DNA from: Hohaiivirga grylli
Lineage (GTDB): Bacteria > Pseudomonadota > Alphaproteobacteria > Rhizobiales > Beijerinckiaceae
Direction: 5' to 3'
Length of the DNA stretch: 64,000 nucleotides
NCBI RefSeq assembly: GCF_039655745.1
Contig: NZ_JBBYXI010000002.1
Span: 372,001 to 436,000 of the forward strand
The notes beneath the pieces were generated by a model that made no database searches, was not told the DNA's origin, and was given only the letters and a program-made list of their open reading frames with translations. The translations under genes were made by a program, and so were the position numbers. Below, in pieces: positions 8,975 through 16,800 of this stretch; the stretch's first letter is position 1, and every line of letters begins with the position of its first letter.

Positions 8975-9469
8975 ATGGCATCGATGAATCATGCTCCAGT
9001 ACCGGTCAGGATTGTACCTGGAGCGCGTGTTCTTGTTGTAGAAGCGCGGTATTATGAAGACCTGTCCAACGCATTACTGGATGGAGCTTCCAAGGCGCTA
9101 CAGCATGCGCAGGTCGAATATAATGTTCTGACCGTTTCCGGAGCGCTGGAAATCCCGTCAATGATCGCGATTGCCCTTGATGCAGCTGAGAAGGCTGGGA
9201 AGCCCTATGATGCCGCTGTTGCTCTTGGCACGGTTATCCGTGGGGAAACAACCCATTATGATCTGGTCTCGGAAGAAAGCTGCCGTGGCATCATGAATCT
9301 GACGGTTGATCGCAAGTTCCCGATTGGTAACGGTATTATTACGGTTGAGAACGACGAGCAGGCGTGGGATCGTGCCTCTCCTGAGCGTCAGGACAAGGGC
9401 GGCGGTGCTGCCCGCGCTGCTTTACTTGTTCTGGCTATTAAACGTGATCTGGAGAAGGCAGGCGTATGA
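8975..9469 (+). CDS. ribH: 6,7-dimethyl-8-ribityllumazine synthase
   Basis: Condenses the pyrimidinedione with dihydroxybutanone phosphate, the penultimate riboflavin step. 164 residues. Family motifs: VVEARYYEDLSNALLDGA, VSGALEIPSMI, ALGTVIRGETTHYDLVSEES (catalytic His in ETTHYD), and FPIGNGIITVENDEQAWDR. GGAGAGTG precedes the ATG by 6 nt. Its TGA overlaps the nusB ATG (ATGAG), a conserved coupling of ribH with nusB in proteobacteria. Confidence 0.95.
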   Translation: MASMNHAPVPVRIVPGARVLVVEARYYEDLSNALLDGASKALQHAQVEYNVLTVSGALEIPSMIAIALDAAEKAGKPYDAAVALGTVIRGETTHYDLVSEESCRGIMNLTVDRKFPIGNGIITVENDEQAWDRASPERQDKGGGAARAALLVLAIKRDLEKAGV

Positions 9470-9951
9470 GTAAGACATCTGAACGTTCCGCTGCCCGCCT
9501 TGCCGCTGTGCAGGCACTTTACCAGATGGATGTGTCTGGTAAGGGCGTCATTGATGCTTTTGCTGAATTTGAGACTTTCTGGATTGGTAAGGAAGTGGAG
9601 GGGATCACGCTTCCGCAGGCTGAGAGTGAGTTTTTCCGCTCTATCATTTCTGGTGTTGTCAAAGAGCAGCGCACAATCGATTTGAAGGTTGATGCTGTCT
9701 TGGAGGCAAGCTGGCCGCTGAAACGCATTGAGCTTGTTCTGCGCGCAATCTTGCGCGCTGGTGCATGGGAAATGATGTTCCGTAAGGATGTCCCGGCTCT
9801 TGTCGTCATCAGTGAGTATGTGGATGTTGCCCATGCCTTCTATGAAGATGATGAGCCCGGGCTGGTGAATGCAGTTCTGGATTCCATCGGTTCAGAAGTT
9901 CGTACGGCTGAAATGGAAAAGGCAAGAGAGCGTCGCGCTACAAAGAAGTAA
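9466..9951 (+). CDS. nusB: Transcription antitermination factor NusB
   Basis: RNA-binding protein that, with NusE, recognises boxA on rRNA operon transcripts. 161 residues, all-helical: SAARLAAVQALYQMD at the N-terminus, WPLKRIELVLRAILRAGAWEM near 85, VPALVVISEYVDVAHAFYEDDEPGLVNAVLDSI near 108. It overlaps ribH by four bases. thiL follows 80 nt downstream. The C-terminus is basic (KARERRATKK). Confidence 0.95.
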   Translation: MSKTSERSAARLAAVQALYQMDVSGKGVIDAFAEFETFWIGKEVEGITLPQAESEFFRSIISGVVKEQRTIDLKVDAVLEASWPLKRIELVLRAILRAGAWEMMFRKDVPALVVISEYVDVAHAFYEDDEPGLVNAVLDSIGSEVRTAEMEKARERRATKK

Positions 9952-10031
9952 TTATATATCAGAGCGTTACACCGATTTCCGGAATCTTCTGTTTTACTTG
10001 AAGAACCGGATTAGAAAACCGGAGAGGGGCT

Positions 10032-11021
10032 ATGAGCGGAAATTTATCGGAACATGGATTGATCAATGCCCTGTTTGCGCCGCTTGCTGCTCCCGGTGGG
10101 TTGGGGCTTCTTGATGATGCGGCCCTTCTGAAACCATCACCCGGTTATGAAATAGTCATGACGGTTGATGCCATTGTTTCCGGTGTCCATTTTCTGCATG
10201 ACGATAACCCCGGTGATGTTGCCTGCAAGGCTTTAGGCGTTAATCTCTCTGATCTTGCCGCCAAGGGGGCGGAGCCATTAGGTTTTCTGCTGTCGCTTGG
10301 GGTAAATGATGCCTGGTCTCAGGATTGGATTGCGACCTTTGCCCGTGGGTTAGGGGCTGTCTCAACCCAATGGCGCTGCCCGCTATATGGTGGTGATACC
10401 GTTCGTGCTGTTGGAGCGCCATTCATTTCAATTACAGCACTTGGTGAGGTTCCTGAAGGCAAGATGGTACGCCGGAATGGGGCCAATGTCGGTGACTATA
10501 TCTGCGTTTCAGGCACAATTGGTGATGCTGCTCTTGGCCTGTTTCTCGCGAGAGGTGATGAGCCTGCGTGGGCAACCTCATTGAGTAATGCTGACTGGCA
10601 GCTTCTTATTATGCGCTATCACAGGCCCCAGCCGCGTATTGCTCTGGCACCCTTCGTTCGTAACTATGCAACGGCTGCTATGGATCTCTCAGATGGCCTG
10701 ATTGGCGATATGGAGAAACTGCTGAAAGCCAGCGGTGTTTCGGCTGAAGTGACGCTGGAGAATGTGCCCTTGTCACAAGCCGCTCGCAATGCACTTTCTA
10801 ATGATGCCACCTGCCTTGACACTATCATGTGTGGTGGTGACGATTATGAAATTCTCTGCACCGTTTCACCGGCCTCATACACAAAGGTTGTCACGACAGC
10901 GGCAGCGGCTGGTGTCGAATTTCACCGTATTGGTACTGTGACCGAAGGGCAGGAAACACCAAGCTATTCCTACAACGGTAAACCTGTTCAATTTGCCAAA
11001 CCAAGTTTCAGCCATTTTTGA
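10032..11021 (+). CDS. thiL: Thiamine-monophosphate kinase
   Basis: Phosphorylates thiamine monophosphate to the active diphosphate. 329 residues of the PurM/AIRS fold. Metal and ATP motifs: GLLDDAALL near 25, MTVDAIVSGVHFL, KALGVNLSDLAAKGAEPLG, LYGGDTVRA near 120, MDLSDGLIGDMEKL near 217, CGGDDYEILCTV near 270. GGAGAGGGGCT precedes the ATG. It follows nusB as in many alphaproteobacteria. Confidence 0.95.
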   Translation: MSGNLSEHGLINALFAPLAAPGGLGLLDDAALLKPSPGYEIVMTVDAIVSGVHFLHDDNPGDVACKALGVNLSDLAAKGAEPLGFLLSLGVNDAWSQDWIATFARGLGAVSTQWRCPLYGGDTVRAVGAPFISITALGEVPEGKMVRRNGANVGDYICVSGTIGDAALGLFLARGDEPAWATSLSNADWQLLIMRYHRPQPRIALAPFVRNYATAAMDLSDGLIGDMEKLLKASGVSAEVTLENVPLSQAARNALSNDATCLDTIMCGGDDYEILCTVSPASYTKVVTTAAAAGVEFHRIGTVTEGQETPSYSYNGKPVQFAKPSFSHF

Positions 11022-11089
11022 TATTGCATACTAAATGGGCTGTTTATCTATATGCTATGGAAAAATAACATCGATGTCGGTAGGGCGAG

Positions 11090-11689
11090 ATGAAACACTT
11101 TATACTCTCATTCTTAGTTCTTTTACTCTCGTCTCCCGTAAACGCTGATACGCTTTCTGAACAGGAAAAAACTGAAATATACAAAGGCGTTAGGAATTCT
11201 ATTGAAGCGGTAGTTAATCTTGATAGTAAGAAAGCAATCAAGATAATGAGCCCACGTGAATTAGAAATAGTTCACCGTGGCGATACAAGCCGCCTTGAGG
11301 CGGGTTGGGCTTTTGCAAAAAGCCTTCATAAGAATATGGGCTCTCGTTATGAGATTGCACGTATAGGTGAAATCTCAAAGTTATATCTGATTGATGGAGT
11401 TTCTATTCGTACTATCCCGTATCAAACTTTACGAATAGATAAATACGGTGATGTGTTTATGACAGTTGGTTATGTTGCTGCTTATAAAGAAAAGGAAGGT
11501 AAGTGGGAGTTCATAAAAGATGCCTACGATTCCGTTCCCTTTAATCAAACATTCCAGAAATTATTGCCAGAGCTGCCTGATGGCGCAAAACCATATTTTG
11601 GTGATGTTGGAAAATGGTATGCATCAATTATTCCACTATTGCGTCACTTTATCTATCCTCGGAATATTGTTTTTGAAACAAAACCATAA
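11090..11689 (+). CDS. Exported protein of unknown function
   Basis: 199 residues with a signal peptide (MKHFILSFLVLLLSSPVNA, cleavage about residue 19), so probably periplasmic. The mature part has one short helix-rich segment (SEQEKTEIYKGVRNSIEAVVNLD) followed by a beta-rich part and no recognised motif. The residue pattern VVNLDSKKAIKIMSPRELEI suggests a DUF4440/NTF2-like fold only weakly. AGGGCGAG precedes the ATG. It is the first of three small exported-protein genes between thiL and the CRISPR locus, and more AT-rich than thiL. Confidence 0.65.
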   Translation: MKHFILSFLVLLLSSPVNADTLSEQEKTEIYKGVRNSIEAVVNLDSKKAIKIMSPRELEIVHRGDTSRLEAGWAFAKSLHKNMGSRYEIARIGEISKLYLIDGVSIRTIPYQTLRIDKYGDVFMTVGYVAAYKEKEGKWEFIKDAYDSVPFNQTFQKLLPELPDGAKPYFGDVGKWYASIIPLLRHFIYPRNIVFETKP

Positions 11690-11818
11690 AACCATATATA
11701 ATATTTAATGGAGAAATATATACTAATATGCTCCAGTTGTTATAATCAAACCAGTACTAATTCAGGCTATTTCAGAACTTAGCTATTGGGTATTTTCCCC
11801 CTGAAATAGGGGATTAGA

Positions 11819-12301
11819 ATGAAAACACTTATTGCTTCTGTTTGCTTGGTCTCATTCGTATTGGCAGGATGTAGACCTATCATTGATGTTAGTGGGAGTA
11901 ACCGTAATCTTGCTAAGATGGATAGGGGGCTTCTTGATGAAAGTCTGGCCGAAGGGCAGGCGTGCTTTCATAAGGGTTATACCCGCTACGTTGATATATT
12001 GGGCTGCTATAACAAAGCAGAGAGCAAGACAGTGGTGCTCTACCGCAATGGGGATCTGGATATTCTGCATAATAAGCTCAAGTGGCGTATGGAGATTGCA
12101 CAGGCACGTGATAGCGGGCGCATTACCACTCAGCAGGCTATGCAACAACTCAACAAGCTGCACCTTGATGCGGATGCCGAGTTGAAGCGTCGGGAAAGCT
12201 TATCTCAAGGCCCCAAGCCTGCTGTTAATAAGAAAGTCAGCCAGCCTCGTACGCAACCCCATAAGACTGATTATTCCGGAAACCTGAATTTCCCGGATTA
12301 A
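11819..12301 (+). CDS. Putative lipoprotein
   Basis: 160 residues with a clear type II signal peptide: MKTLIASVCLVSFVLAGC, lipobox LAGC with the lipidated cysteine at 18. The mature protein has two further cysteines (ACFHKGYTR and ILGCYNKA), then a helical part (KLKWRMEIAQARDSGRI, QQAMQQLNKLHLDADAELKRRE) and a polar Pro/Lys-rich tail. GAAATAGGGGATTAGA lies before the ATG. No family recognised; likely anchored to the outer or inner membrane. Confidence 0.7.
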   Translation: MKTLIASVCLVSFVLAGCRPIIDVSGSNRNLAKMDRGLLDESLAEGQACFHKGYTRYVDILGCYNKAESKTVVLYRNGDLDILHNKLKWRMEIAQARDSGRITTQQAMQQLNKLHLDADAELKRRESLSQGPKPAVNKKVSQPRTQPHKTDYSGNLNFPD

Positions 12302-12428
12302 GGGAAAAGGGGATGATAGGGTTTCTCATAGTACGTTTATGAATTTCATTCATAATTGTTATAGCGTCTCCTCCTGTTAAATCCTCACGTAAGTTTCTTT
12401 ATAACTCAGGCAACGAAGGCTAAATGTT

Positions 12429-12911
12429 ATGAAGAAGTCATTTAATCTTGGAGCGTTGGCTATTTCTGTGTGCATTGAAATTGTTGCAATGGGCACACTC
12501 TCGCGTGATGTTTCTGCGACTTCAGGAGAGGCCAGCAGGACGAAACAGGGGGAATACGTGCGCGTACGTATGATCATTGGCAAGAATGAACTGGTTGCCG
12601 CTTTGGAAGATAATGCTTCCACACGGGACTTTATTTCCCTTTTGCCGCTTGAGCTAAAGCTCGAAGATTATGCTTCGAAAGAAAAAATTGCTTATCTACC
12701 CCGTAAAATCACCACTGCAGGTGCCCCATCCGGTATGACGCCCGTTGCTGGTGACATTACTTATTTTGCCCCATGGGGCAATCTTGCCATGTTCTATCAT
12801 GGTGACGGCTATGCCAATGGCTTGGTGAAACTGGGTAGAATAGAAGGTGATATCCAAATACTGCAGCGTGCCCCAACGGGGATAATCCGGCTTGAAAAAC
12901 TTGGGCAGTAA
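12429..12911 (+). CDS. Exported cyclophilin-like-fold protein
   Basis: 160 residues. An N-terminal hydrophobic segment (about 8-25) suggests export. The mature part matches the cyclophilin-like family that includes DUF369/Cyclophil_like proteins: DNASTRDFISLLPLELKLEDYASKEKIAYLPRK, AGAPSGMTPVAGDITYFAPWGNLAMFY, GLVKLGRIEGD. Proline isomerase activity is not established for this branch. GAAGG lies about 11 nt before the ATG. Last gene before the CRISPR region; the array 1 leader begins within about 40 bp of its stop. Confidence 0.78.
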   Translation: MKKSFNLGALAISVCIEIVAMGTLSRDVSATSGEASRTKQGEYVRVRMIIGKNELVAALEDNASTRDFISLLPLELKLEDYASKEKIAYLPRKITTAGAPSGMTPVAGDITYFAPWGNLAMFYHGDGYANGLVKLGRIEGDIQILQRAPTGIIRLEKLGQ

Positions 12912-12945
12912 TCTCTCGTTATTAAGCGCTTCCTAATTGATTTGG

Positions 12946-13061
12946 GTCGTTTTCTTGAAAAAAAACGACTGAAAGTGGGCAATTTGAGTTTAAAAAACTC
13001 ATCTTTTCTTCAGTTTGAACAGTAAAAAACCCTCTAAAAACATGATGTTAATAGAGGGTCG
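12946..13061 (+). promoter_or_regulatory. Leader of CRISPR array 1
   Basis: About 115 bp of AT-rich DNA immediately left of the first repeat. It is clearly similar to the DNA left of array 2 (18318-18423). Shared blocks are TTGAAAAAAA-GACTGAAAGT, TTTAAACAG-like text, AGTAAAAAACCCTCTAAAAA and GTTAATAGAGGGTCG abutting the repeat. Within it, ACCCTCTA ... TAGAGGGT forms a hairpin; on the minus strand it is followed by TTTTTT, which makes it a terminator for antisense transcripts. A possible plus-strand promoter is TTCAGT, 18 nt, TCTAAA. Leader function is inferred from position and conservation. Confidence 0.7.
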
Positions 13062-13295
13062 GTTCTAGCAGGACTCAGTTTGCGGGCCAAGCACAACGAA
13101 CGCGGCAAACGGTACTCAGATATCTACGTTCTAGCAGGACTCAGTTTGCGGGCCAAGCACAACAAACGAACGGCGTTAACGAATATAACCCTGAGTTCTA
13201 GCAGGACTCAGTTTGCGGGCCAAGCACAACAGAGACATGCGCACGAGGAGACGGAAATGGTTCTAGCAGGACTCAGTTTGTGGGCCAAGCATATC
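13062..13295 (+). CRISPR. CRISPR array 1: four 36-bp repeats, three spacers
   Basis: Repeats at 13062-13097, 13128-13163, 13195-13230 and 13260-13295. Each begins GTTCTAGCAGGACTCAG and ends CCAAGCACAAC. The first three are identical; the last has changes in its 3' half (TGTGGGCC, CATATC), as expected for the leader-distal end. Spacers are 30, 31 and 29 bp. The degenerate right end and conserved left flank give plus-strand polarity, agreeing with the tracrRNA orientation. Spacer targets are unknown. Confidence 0.97.
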
Positions 13296-13395
13296 AACCT
13301 ATCCTTCAGATTTTCTGAAATCGTTAATTTTTTTTATTGAACTCATTGTTTTTGTTTTGTTTTTTATTTTATAAATTTACGATATAAGAAAGTAA

Positions 13396-13423
13396 TTTAC
13401 ATTATGGAAATATTTGCTATTGT
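13396..13423 (+). promoter_or_regulatory. Possible sigma-70 promoter upstream of mini-ORF and tracrRNA
   Basis: TTTACA, a 16-nt gap, then TATTGT. A transcript from here would start near 13430, carry the 31-codon ORF at 13457 and could read on into the tracrRNA as a long form. Prediction only. Confidence 0.35.
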
Positions 13424-13456
13424 CCCAATGTTCACGAGAATAGAAAGGAGGTTGGG

Positions 13457-13552
13457 ATGGAAACTAATTTTACAATAATTGATATTTTACCACTTCTTTT
13501 ATGCTGCTTGGCAGTCCGGCATTTTGTCATTAAATGTCGTATTAAAATATAG
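13457..13552 (+). CDS. 31-residue putative single-pass membrane mini-protein
   Basis: Too short for usual gene callers. AGGAGG at 13446-13451 lies 5 nt before the ATG, among the best ribosome-binding sites in the window. The product starts METNFTIIDILPLLLCCLAV and ends in a basic tail, HFVIKCRIKI. That gives one hydrophobic segment of about 18 residues with a positively charged C-terminus, a typical one-pass inner-membrane peptide. It lies between CRISPR array 1 and the tracrRNA, on the same strand as cas9. No homologue is known to me. It could be a real effector, a leader peptide affecting tracrRNA transcription, or chance coding; the ribosome site argues against chance. Confidence 0.45.
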   Translation: METNFTIIDILPLLLCCLAVRHFVIKCRIKI

Positions 13553-13564
13553 TCTTTCGCTAAT

Positions 13565-13580
13565 ACGCAATGCATTGCGT
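13565..13580. promoter_or_regulatory. Perfect 16-bp palindrome upstream of the tracrRNA
   Basis: ACGCAATGCATTGCGT is self-complementary. It lies just before TATAAG (13586-13591), a possible -10 box for the tracrRNA, so it could be an operator. As RNA it would form a hairpin, but no T-tract follows, so it is not a terminator. Confidence 0.4.
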
Positions 13581-13592
13581 TACGGTATAAGA

Positions 13593-13697
13593 GTTGTGTT
13601 AGGCCCGTTCGTTCCTAGCTAGAATAGCCCCTCATGCCTTAGATGGGGGGCTTTAATCTCAGAAAAGTAAAAAGGCGGACCGGAGCCCGCCTTTATT
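13593..13697 (+). ncRNA. tracrRNA for Cas9 (predicted)
   Basis: The anti-repeat at 13593-13625 is complementary to the whole CRISPR repeat read on the plus strand. Its 3' end GCTAGAAT pairs with the repeat start GTTCTAGC over eight positions including a terminal G-U. A one-base bulge and further pairs with AGGA follow. The lower stem is nearly the same as in Neisseria meningitidis (repeat GUUGUAGC, tracr GCUACAAU; known). Downstream are hairpin 1 (13626-13652, AGCCCC/GGGGCT) and a terminator hairpin (13671-13694, AAAGGCGG/CCGCCTTT). The opposite strand also carries an anti-repeat, but with a terminal G-C pair and no following GC hairpins, so it was not preferred. The 5' end is uncertain (about 13593-13598). 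Confidence 0.75.
13671..13697. terminator. Terminator of the tracrRNA (both strands)
   Basis: Eight-pair GC-rich stem AAAGGCGG / CCGCCTTT with an eight-base loop. The plus strand continues TTTATT; the minus strand continues TTTTTAC, so it can act both ways. Confidence 0.75.
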
Positions 13698-13713
13698 CGA
13701 TGGTATGAACCTT

Positions 13714-13749
13714 GTTAATGTAGGGCCCACATCCTGTTCCTGCTAGAAT
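13714..13749 (+). repeat. Second, diverged anti-repeat in the cas9 promoter/leader
   Basis: These 36 bases read, on the minus strand, as a degenerate copy of the CRISPR repeat. Eleven consecutive bases (TTCTAGCAGGA) match exactly, GGGCC and the terminal AAC match, and the total length is that of the repeat. On the plus strand the end TCCTGCTAGAAT could pair with the crRNA repeat start over 12 positions without a bulge. No nexus or terminator hairpin follows, so it is not an obvious second tracrRNA. It overlaps the likely -35 region of cas9. Relic of an inverted repeat or regulatory pairing site; function is inference. Confidence 0.6.
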
Positions 13750-13765
13750 AAAAATATTCTATAGT
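13737..13765 (+). promoter_or_regulatory. Possible cas9 promoter
   Basis: A good -10 (TATAGT, 13760-13765) lies 17 nt after TTCCTG (13737-13742), a poor -35. The start point would fall about 55 nt upstream of the cas9 ATG. The CTAGAATA / TATTCTATAG inverted repeat covers the spacer of this promoter. Confidence 0.35.
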
Positions 13766-13827
13766 ATAGATTGCTCTTTTGCAAGCATTTGCGCCATGGT
13801 TATGACTATCAATTTGGGGGAGTTCAA

Positions 13828-16800
13828 ATGGGGCTTCGGTTTTCTTTTGATATGGGAACGAACTCAATTGGTTGGGCAGTCTGGCGAACGGGGCTCGATG
13901 AGCTTGGCGTTTTTGGTAAGGATGCCCCAAAGGAACTTCTGCAAAGCGGTGTGCGAATTTTCAAGGATGGGCGCAACCCAAAAGATGGCTCTTCGCTTGC
14001 TGAAATGAGACGTATTCCCCGTCAGGCGCGTCGCCGGCGAGATCGATTTGTCCAACGTCGAGACAACCTCCTCAAGGCACTGATTGCTGAGGGCTTTATG
14101 CCTGAGCAGGAGCTTGAACGAAAACAGCTTGCAAGCCTTGATCCTTATCTGCTTAGGGCAAAAGGTCTGAATGAGCCTTTAACGGCTTCTGAAATGGGCC
14201 GCATTCTCTTTCACATTAATCAAAGGCGTGGTTTTAAATCCAACCGCAAGGCTGACCGCAAGAATTCTGAAAATGGTGTGATTGCTGAAGGTGCAAAGCG
14301 TTTAACACAGGCTTTGATTGAACAGGGAAGCCGTACATATGGTGAGTTTCTCTGGACACGGCAGCGCGGACAAGGGGGAGACTCATCACGCCCACGGGAT
14401 CCAGAGCGTTTGCCAACCCGTATTCGCATGGATGGTCAGGGAGCTTCCGCTCTGTATGAGTTTTATCCCACACGTGAAATGATGCTGCATGAATTTCATA
14501 CATTGTGGGGTATTCAGCAAAGCTATAATCCTGCCGTTTTTAAAAGTGATTTGAGAGAAAAAATTGAAAAAATTATTTTTTACCAAAGGCCATTAAAGCC
14601 ACCGAAAATAGGTCGATGTACGTTTGTCTCTGAAGACTTCCGTACGCCAAAAGCACTTCCGTCTGTTCAGGAACGTGAAATGCTGGAACGCTTAAATCAT
14701 ATCAGGTTACTCGATGCTGCCGGTTATGAGCGTCCCCTCACATTGCAGGAGCGGGATGTTTTAGCCAGTGCCTTGCGTAATACGGATAAAATGACCTTTA
14801 AGGGATTACGCAAGGGGCTGAAACTTGGTGGTGATATTCGGATAAATTTTGAAGAGACGGGTGAAAAGCATCTTTCAGGCTGTGTGACAAACAAGATTTT
14901 GTCTAAGCCAGACCATTTCGGCCCCCGTTGGAATACATTGCCATTGGAAGATAAAGATGCTTTCATCACTAAGCTGTTACAGGCAGATGATGATGATGCC
15001 CTGATCATCCAGCTGATGAAAGAATATGGCCTTGATCATGAGCATGCAGAGGCCTGTGCGACAATCCCTCTGCCAGAAGGTTATTCGCGGCTTGGTTCAA
15101 CCGCTAATACGGCAATTCTGGATGCTTTGACACATGAGGTCGATGAACGGGGTTTTGTTATCTCTTATGCGGAAGCGGTCAAACGTGCTGGCTGGCATCA
15201 CTCCGATGAAAGAACAGGCGAGATATGGCAACGCTTACCCTATTATGGGCAAGTACTACAACGTCATATCATCCCGGGTTCCATGGATCCTATAGACAAG
15301 AAAAAGGATAAAGCTGCTTATTGGGGCCGTATTTCAAATCCAACCGTCCATATCGGGCTAAACCAGTTGAGGCGGCTTGTTAATGCACTCATTATTAAAT
15401 TCGGCCATCCGGATCAGGTTGTGATCGAACTGGCACGTGAGTTTAAGTTAAGCCAGCGGCAAAAAGAAGAGCTGCAAAAGACAAACAGGCGTAACCGCGA
15501 TGCCAATGAGGCACGTCGGAAGCGTATGGAAGGCTTTGCCGAATTTACTGGGGCAAATATGTCCCGTATGAAGTTGTTCGAAGCACAGATGGTGGATGGA
15601 GTGGTGCAATGCCCGTTCTCGGGACGGGTAATACCCTTAAGCAAACTCTATACGTCGGAAATTGAAATAGAACATATTCTGCCTTGGTCGCGTACATTGG
15701 ATGATGGCAACGCCAACAAGGTATTATGCTATCGCGATATGAACCGTATTAAACGCGGTAAGTCTCCTTTTGAGGCTTTTGGTAACGAACCGCAATGGCC
15801 TGATATTCTTGCAAGAGCGGCGGCCTTGCCAAAGGAGAAACGCTGGCGGTTCTACCCTGATGCAATGGATGTTTTTACCAAGAAGGGTGATTTTCTGGAT
15901 CGTCAGCTTAATGAGACGCAATATCTTTCCCGTCTTGCCAAAACTTACCTTGGATGCATTTGTGACCCAACACAGGTTTACGTTACGCCCGGGCGTCTGA
16001 TCGGTCTACTGCGTGGCAAATGGGGGCTGAATGGACTTCTCGGTAATGATAACCAGAAGAACCGAACTGATCATCGACACCATGCCATTGATGCCATTGT
16101 TATCGGTGCCATGACACGGGGTATTTTGCAGACAGTAGCAAGGGAAGCGGGTAAAGCGGAGCAGCAGGAACATGGTAATATTATCGGCCGAATACCCGAG
16201 CCTTTTGATAATTTCCGGCATCATATTCGTGAATCAGTTGAGAGCATAACGGTTTCTCATAAGTCAGAGCAGGGAAAATCCGGTGCTTTGCATGAAGATA
16301 CTGCTTACGGTTTCATACATAGCCCGGCTGAAGCCGCTGAGATTGGGAATCTTGTCCGTCGTAAACCGCTCGTTGATTTAACGGCTGGTGAAGTTGACCG
16401 TATCCGTGACCCTAAACACCGATTGGCTCTGCAGGAGAGGCTGGCTGGTCTGCGGGATGCAAAGGGGAAAGTGCGGGATTCGAAAGAATTGATGGATATA
16501 CTTAAGGCATATGCTGCGGAAAATGGTATTCGCCGTATCCGAATTGGAAAAGAAGATAAGAGCGCATATCCAATAAAAGATAAAAAGTCTCACGAGGTTT
16601 ATAAGGCCGTTATCCCTGGTGAAAACCATCATATCGACGTTGTTCAGATGCGCGATGGAAAATGGGAGTGCTTTGCTGCCAGTATCTTTGAGGTTAATCA
16701 AAAGGATTGGCGTCCATTGTGGGAGCGTGAAAAGCTGGGTGGAAAGCTGGTCATGCGTCTCCATAAGGGAGACATGGTGCAGATTCAGGATGCCGATGGT

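Noticed and set aside
13080..13340. 86-codon frame across array 1
   Set aside because: Same repeat artefact, followed by random codons.
13440..13625. tracrRNA on the minus strand (anti-repeat plus leftward tail)
   Set aside because: The anti-repeat is complementary in both senses, but the minus-strand tail has only one AT-rich palindrome, no terminator, and a terminal G-C instead of the conserved G-U pair; it would also run antisense to the mini-ORF.
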